Of a DNA stretch of 64,000 nt, positions 60,746-64,000 are shown one piece after another. The notes beneath the pieces were generated by a model that saw nothing but the letters and a program-made list of their open reading frames with translations, searched no databases and had not been told where the DNA came from. Position 1 is the first letter of the stretch; each line of letters begins with the position of its first letter. The DNA comes from Marivita sp041725935 (GTDB taxonomy: Bacteria; Pseudomonadota; Alphaproteobacteria; Rhodobacterales; Rhodobacteraceae), in NCBI GenBank assembly GCA_041725935.1, contig JBGRQD010000002.1:124001-188000 (forward strand), written 5' to 3'. Position numbers and translations under genes: made by a program.

Positions 60746-60774
60746 TTGAACCGGGCGCGTGTCTTGGCTAGGCT
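60746..60774 (+). promoter_or_regulatory. Sigma-70-type promoter, possibly giving a leaderless mRNA
   Basis: TTGAAC (60746-60751), 17-bp spacer, TAGGCT (60769-60774). Transcription would start about 60781, at the ATG of the next gene, which also has no Shine-Dalgarno. Confidence 0.5.
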
Positions 60775-60780
60775 TGCGCT

Positions 60781-61182
60781 ATGTTGAACACGCTCAAATA
60801 CGCCACGCTTACGATCCTTCTGGCCACGCCCTGCCTTGGGGCTGAGCCGATGAACGGCGCGCAGTTCGAAGCCTATGTGACCGGCAAGACGCTCTATTTC
60901 GGACAGGGCGGTGAGGCCTACGGCGTCGAGGAATATCTCGAAGACCGCCGCGTGCGGTGGTCGTTCCTGGACGGCAAGTGCAAGGACGGCATCTGGTACG
61001 AAGAGCAGGACATGATCTGCTTTGTCTACGAGGACAATCCGACGCCGCAATGCTGGTCGTTCTTCAAAGAGGCCAACGGGTTGCGGGCGATTTTCGAAAA
61101 TGACCCGAACGCGACGACGCTTTACGAGGCGCAGCAGAATGACGAGCCGATGGTATGCCTCGGCCCGGAAGTTGGGGTCTGA
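60781..61182 (+). CDS. Small secreted protein of unknown function
   Basis: A 133-residue protein with signal peptide MLNTLKYATLTILLATPCLG, cleavage near residue 21. The mature part (MNGAQFEAYVTGKTLYF, YEEQDMICFVYEDNPTPQCW) has four Cys, probably disulfide-bonded. It resembles small periplasmic proteins widespread in Rhodobacterales; no function is known to me. Probably a single-gene transcript with its own promoter and terminator. Confidence 0.8.
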   Translation: MLNTLKYATLTILLATPCLGAEPMNGAQFEAYVTGKTLYFGQGGEAYGVEEYLEDRRVRWSFLDGKCKDGIWYEEQDMICFVYEDNPTPQCWSFFKEANGLRAIFENDPNATTLYEAQQNDEPMVCLGPEVGV

Positions 61183-61270
61183 GGATGATGCGGTCGGTGC
61201 GGGTGTCGCTATCTGTGCCGAGGTAGAGCGGAGCCAGCGTTGACCGTCAATCCGTTCAGCCGGGCACGTC

Positions 61271-61298
61271 GCTGATTTTCAGCCGCAAACTTTTTTTT
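61271..61298 (+). terminator. Terminator after the small secreted protein gene
   Basis: GCTGA-TTT-TCAGC stem, then CGCAAAC and a run of eight T. The stem is short and the U-tract is 8 nt away, so it is a weak but plausible intrinsic terminator. Confidence 0.5.
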
Positions 61299-61436
61299 AA
61301 GACCTGTCTCAGAAACTTAGTACTAAGTTTCTAGCGGCCCTCCATAAAATTCTGGGAGAGCCGGACTGCAGGTGGCGCACCCTGTCACAACCAGCACTCC
61401 CAAGTCCGGCCTGAACACACGGCACTCCAAACGCAT
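61299..61436. other. Structured intergenic segment with three inverted repeats
   Basis: A perfect 22-bp palindrome with arms AGAAACTTAGT lies at 61311-61332. It is followed by GGCCCTCC...GGGAGAGCC (61336-61362) and a longer-range pair CCGGACT (61361-61367) with AGTCCGG (61403-61409). No coding frame is convincing. It may be a structured RNA, a protein-binding site or a degenerate mobile-element end. Confidence 0.4.
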
Positions 61437-61466
61437 AAAAAAGGGGCCAGCCTTTCGGCCAGCCCC
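61437..61466 (-). terminator. Terminator of the Bax inhibitor-1 gene
   Basis: On the minus strand GGGGCTGGCC-GAAA-GGCTGGCCCC then TTTTTT; two central pairs are wobbles. It lies 22 bp after the stop. Confidence 0.9.
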
Positions 61467-61487
61467 GTTGACGTCGGAAGATTGATG

Positions 61488-62231
61488 TTACTCGCGGTTG
61501 CCGAACAGCTGCAGGAGGAACATGAACATATTGATGAAGTTCAGGTACAGGCTCAGCGCGCCCATGATGCCCGACTTCGTCATCCATTCCTTGTCGCCAT
61601 GCGCAGCATGCTCAAGATAGGTGTTCTTGATGTTCTGCGTGTCGTAAGCCGTCAGACCTGCGAAGATCAGTACGCCAAGGATCGAAATCGCGAACATGAT
61701 CGCCGGCGACTGAAGGAAGATGTTGACGATCATCGCCACAACGAGACCGATCACTCCCATGATCAGGAACGCGCCCCAACCCGAGATGTCTTTCTTCGTG
61801 GTGTAGCCGTAGAGCGACAGGCCCGCGAAGGCGATCGAAGTCACGAGGAAAATCTGTGCGATCGACATGCCGGTAAAGGCCACGAAAATCCACGCAAGGC
61901 TCAGGCCCATGACCGATGCGAAGACGTAGAAGAACAGTTGCGCCCCGGCGGCGGACAGCTTGTTGATCATCGCGCTCATGGTGAAAACCATGATCAGCGG
62001 GGCGAACATGATGATCCAGCCAAGGATATTCGGCTGAAGCGTCGCCGGGTCGCGGAATATCGCCAACAGGTCAGGGCTTGTGCCCACGGCCCAAGCGACA
62101 GCAAAGGTGAGCAGCATGCCAACAGACATGGTGCCATACACCTTGTTCATGTGTGCGCGCAGACCTTCATCAATCTGGGCGGCTCGGGCGCCAGCAACGC
62201 CGGTCGACCGGATTGTGTTAAACTCAGCCAT
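61488..62231 (-). CDS. Bax inhibitor-1/YccA family membrane protein
   Basis: A 247-residue protein with seven hydrophobic segments and the BI-1/UPF0005 pattern: MNKVYGTMSVGMLLTFAVAW, GWIIMFAPLIMV, and the C-terminal LTAYDTQNIKNTYLEHAA with Asp residues of the pH-sensing di-aspartyl site. Bacterial homologues are proton-sensitive Ca2+ leak channels or FtsH modulators. Starts MAEFNTIRSTG. Own terminator. Confidence 0.94.
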   Translation of the reverse strand: MAEFNTIRSTGVAGARAAQIDEGLRAHMNKVYGTMSVGMLLTFAVAWAVGTSPDLLAIFRDPATLQPNILGWIIMFAPLIMVFTMSAMINKLSAAGAQLFFYVFASVMGLSLAWIFVAFTGMSIAQIFLVTSIAFAGLSLYGYTTKKDISGWGAFLIMGVIGLVVAMIVNIFLQSPAIMFAISILGVLIFAGLTAYDTQNIKNTYLEHAAHGDKEWMTKSGIMGALSLYLNFINMFMFLLQLFGNRE

Positions 62232-62395
62232 TCATCCCTCCGAAATACAATGGACGCCACCCGCGCCTGCGGGGACAGATGGTCAGAATATCGGGGCTTG
62301 AGGCCTGCATTTCAAGCATTGCTGCACCATCCGAATGTCAAAAAATGCACCGAATTTGCATTTTTAGGCATTTTCGGCTGCAGGACAGTGCCGGA

Positions 62396-62617
62396 TCACC
62401 CGATCCAGGAGGCCGGAGCGTCCCAGAGCGGACGATTTGCCTCGGCTTCGGCGGTGCGACGGTCAACACCGATATCCGCCAGAAGATGCGCGTCGAGCGT
62501 CGCCAGACGGGCGCGGCTGCGCTGCATTTCAAGCGCGGCCGACAGGCGGGCCAGCAGGCCGGTGCGGCGGGCGGGCCGCGACAGGATTTCAAAACCAGAG
62601 TGCATCATGCGCGACAT
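62396..62617 (-). CDS. Small DUF1127-type protein
   Basis: A 73-residue basic protein. Its core RLSAALEMQRSRARLATLDAHLLADIGVDRRTAEAEANRPLWD has the DUF1127 L..L....L.DIG..R..AE.E pattern, including the common C-terminal PxWD. The start MSRMMHSGFEILSRPA has AAAGGA 8 bases upstream. It is the second clear DUF1127 gene in the window, this one without an sRNA array, and is divergent from a LysR regulator. Confidence 0.88.
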   Translation of the reverse strand: MSRMMHSGFEILSRPARRTGLLARLSAALEMQRSRARLATLDAHLLADIGVDRRTAEAEANRPLWDAPASWIG

Positions 62618-62688
62618 GTCATGTCCTTTCCATTTCGTGATGTATTCCACCTGAACCATCGTGTTGCCTGATGCATATGGCGATGGTA

Positions 62689-62706
62689 TCGTTATTTGTG
62701 AAACGA
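62689..62706. promoter_or_regulatory. Candidate LysR-type operator
   Basis: TCGTT-N8-AACGA inverted repeat, containing T-N11-A spacing, in the 124-bp divergent region between the DUF1127 gene and the LysR-type gene. Confidence 0.4.
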
Positions 62707-62741
62707 ATGTTATTGAAGTCATCCATCATGGTTTGTGATAT

Positions 62742-63620
62742 ATGAGAAACCTCGACATCACCACGCTCCGATCCTTCATCGCAGTGGCCGACGCGGGAGG
62801 CGTCACGCGGGCCGCGTCTTTTCTGAACCTGACGCAATCCGCCGTGTCGATGCAGATCAAGCGGCTGGAAGACAGCCTTGATCTGACCCTGCTCGACCGG
62901 CAGGGGCGGGGCGTGGCGCTCACCTCGGCGGGGGAGCAGCTTCTGGCCTATGCGCGGCGCATCGTCGATATGAATGACGAGGTCTATGGCAAGCTGACCA
63001 ACACGGTCTGGGAAGGCGAGATCATCCTGGGCGTGCCGCATGACATCATCTACCCTGCGATCCCAAATGTGATGAAGGCGATGCAGCGCGATTTTCCGCG
63101 CGTGAAGGTCCAGCTTGTCAGCTCTTATACCAGCGACCTCAAGGATCAGTTTTCGCGCGGCGAGGTCGATGTGATCCTGACCACCGAGACACGGCCCGAC
63201 AGCGCCGCCGAGGTCATGATGAAGGTGCCCCTGCGCTGGTACGGTGCGCCGGGCGGTCAGGCCTGGAAGGTCAGCCCCCTGCCCGTCGCCTTCTGCAACC
63301 ATTGTTCGTTTCGCCCCGTGGCGCTGGGAACGCTGGAAAAGACCAGCACAGCGTGGGACCTGGTCCTGTCCTCGGACAGCGACCGCGCCATCGAAGTGGC
63401 GGTCTGCGCCGATCTGGCGATCACCTCGGTGCTCGAAGGCCACGAACCGCCGCAATTCGAAGCAATTCCCCTGAGCGCCAACCTGCCCGATCTCGGACAG
63501 CAGTCAGTTGCGCTTTATCGCGGGACGGCGCGGCCACAGATCATCGAGCCGCTCTGCGACCTGCTGCGCCGGGAATTCGCGGCGATCTCGGGCGTCGATC
63601 TGCGCGCGGCGGCAGAATAG
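62742..63620 (+). CDS. LysR family transcriptional regulator
   Basis: A 292-residue LTTR. The N-terminal winged helix is LDITTLRSFIAVADAGGVTRAASFLNLTQSAVSMQIKRLED; the C-terminal effector domain follows from GEIILGVPHDIIYPAIPNVM. The effector is unknown. It may control itself and the divergent DUF1127 gene, or the convergent oxidoreductase, whose stop lies 3 bp after its own. Confidence 0.93.
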   Translation: MRNLDITTLRSFIAVADAGGVTRAASFLNLTQSAVSMQIKRLEDSLDLTLLDRQGRGVALTSAGEQLLAYARRIVDMNDEVYGKLTNTVWEGEIILGVPHDIIYPAIPNVMKAMQRDFPRVKVQLVSSYTSDLKDQFSRGEVDVILTTETRPDSAAEVMMKVPLRWYGAPGGQAWKVSPLPVAFCNHCSFRPVALGTLEKTSTAWDLVLSSDSDRAIEVAVCADLAITSVLEGHEPPQFEAIPLSANLPDLGQQSVALYRGTARPQIIEPLCDLLRREFAAISGVDLRAAAE

Positions 63621-63623
63621 CGC

Positions 63624-64000
63624 TCAGGCGTCGTCGGCCAGACGGATCACCACCTTGCCGGTGGAGGCCCGGCTGCGCAACAGTTCAAGCCCTTCGGCCA
63701 CGGCATCCAGATCCAGAACGTGGCTGACATGCGGCTTCAGCTTGCCGTCGCAATACCAGTCCATGAGGGTGGCAAGGCTGCCCGTGACAACATCGGGCCG
63801 GAACTGCAGATAGCCGCCCCAGTAGACGCCCAGCACCGAGATGTTCTTGACCAGCAGATGATTCGACTTGATCTGCGGCACGTCCCCGCTGGCAAACCCG
63901 ATGGGCAGAAGCCGCGCTTCGGGGTTGCAGGACCGGAACGCCGCGATGAACTGATCGCCGCCCACCGGATCATAGACCACGTCCGCGCCGCCCAGCGCCT
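63624..64000 (-). CDS. Zinc-binding dehydrogenase / NADPH:quinone oxidoreductase (5' part cut by window edge)
   Basis: The C-terminal 125 residues of a medium-chain dehydrogenase. ADVVYDPVGGDQFIAAFRSCNPEARLLPIGFASGDVP is the end of the Rossmann domain, followed by the quinone-oxidoreductase-type KNISVLGVYWGGYLQFRPD and the ending STGKVVIRLADDA. It reduces quinones or enoyl compounds with NADPH. The N-terminus and start lie beyond the window. Confidence 0.88.
   Translation of the reverse strand, partial: ALGGADVVYDPVGGDQFIAAFRSCNPEARLLPIGFASGDVPQIKSNHLLVKNISVLGVYWGGYLQFRPDVVTGSLATLMDWYCDGKLKPHVSHVLDLDAVAEGLELLRSRASTGKVVIRLADDA

Noticed and set aside
61309..61587. Minus-strand small open frame between the secreted protein and Bax inhibitor-1 genes
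   Set aside because: It overlaps the Bax inhibitor-1 gene and its terminator, and its composition is not protein-like.

Overview
The window looks like a chromosomal segment of a Rhodobacterales (Roseobacter-group) alphaproteobacterium. It is GC-rich (roughly 60-65 % by eye) and carries several hallmarks of that order: a mraZ-rsmH-ftsL-ftsI-murE-murF-mraY block, a DUF1127 gene followed by tandem CCTCCTCCC hairpin RNAs (CcsR/cuckoo type), a SAM-II riboswitch on metZ, FolE2-type GTP cyclohydrolase and an anaplerotic pyruvate carboxylase. Apart from one AT-rich reverse transcriptase gene it reads as core genome: there is no intact transposase, phage module or CRISPR array.

Layout. 1-7 kb (all minus): RNase E/G (cut by the window edge), maf and infA; then a nitrilase-family hydrolase, a GNAT acetyltransferase, a SnoaL-like protein, a low-molecular-weight phosphatase, UPF0262 and an F420-hydrogenase-beta-family Fe-S protein. 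6-13.7 kb (minus): the first seven dcw genes, preceded by a long leader with a 14-bp perfect hairpin (UpsM-like) and 10-bp-phased TGGG boxes. 14.3-19.5 kb (plus): a cobalamin riboswitch followed by btuC-btuD-btuF-exbB-exbD-exbD-tonB, a self-contained B12 import and energising operon without a btuB. 19.5-21.4 kb: Mrp/ApbC, then DUF1127 and the three-unit sRNA array. 21.5-26 kb: valS, with a palindromic element inside its reading frame, then a luciferase-like monooxygenase.

26-33 kb: a ThDP enzyme overlapping trkH, a small acidic protein, folE2, and riboswitch-controlled metZ. 33-41.5 kb: an alpha/beta hydrolase, UvrD/PcrA helicase, an unknown protein, lldD (lactate to pyruvate) and pyc (pyruvate to oxaloacetate). 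41.5-43.1 kb: a stand-alone AT-rich reverse transcriptase, the best candidate here for an undescribed or little-described (defence-type) system. 43.4-49.5 kb: two identical tRNA-Gly genes, then hisB, hisH, hisA, hisF and hisE interspersed with lysE, DUF2147, DUF302 and an SDR gene. 49.5-64 kb: a CoA-binding protein, DUF2235, a form-II CoxL-like subunit, a group-IV PLP decarboxylase with a divergent Lrp regulator, YciB, EamA, MgtC, FtsY, a NuoE-NuoF (FdsG-FdsB) fusion, a secreted small protein, a Bax-inhibitor-1 protein, a second DUF1127, a LysR regulator and a quinone-oxidoreductase-like gene cut by the right edge.

Regulatory RNA is unusually rich for 64 kb: two riboswitches (cobalamin, SAM-II), a probable UpsM leader RNA, three CcsR-type RNAs and several further terminator-bounded intergenic candidates. 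All functional calls rest on motif recognition by eye; no database search was run.
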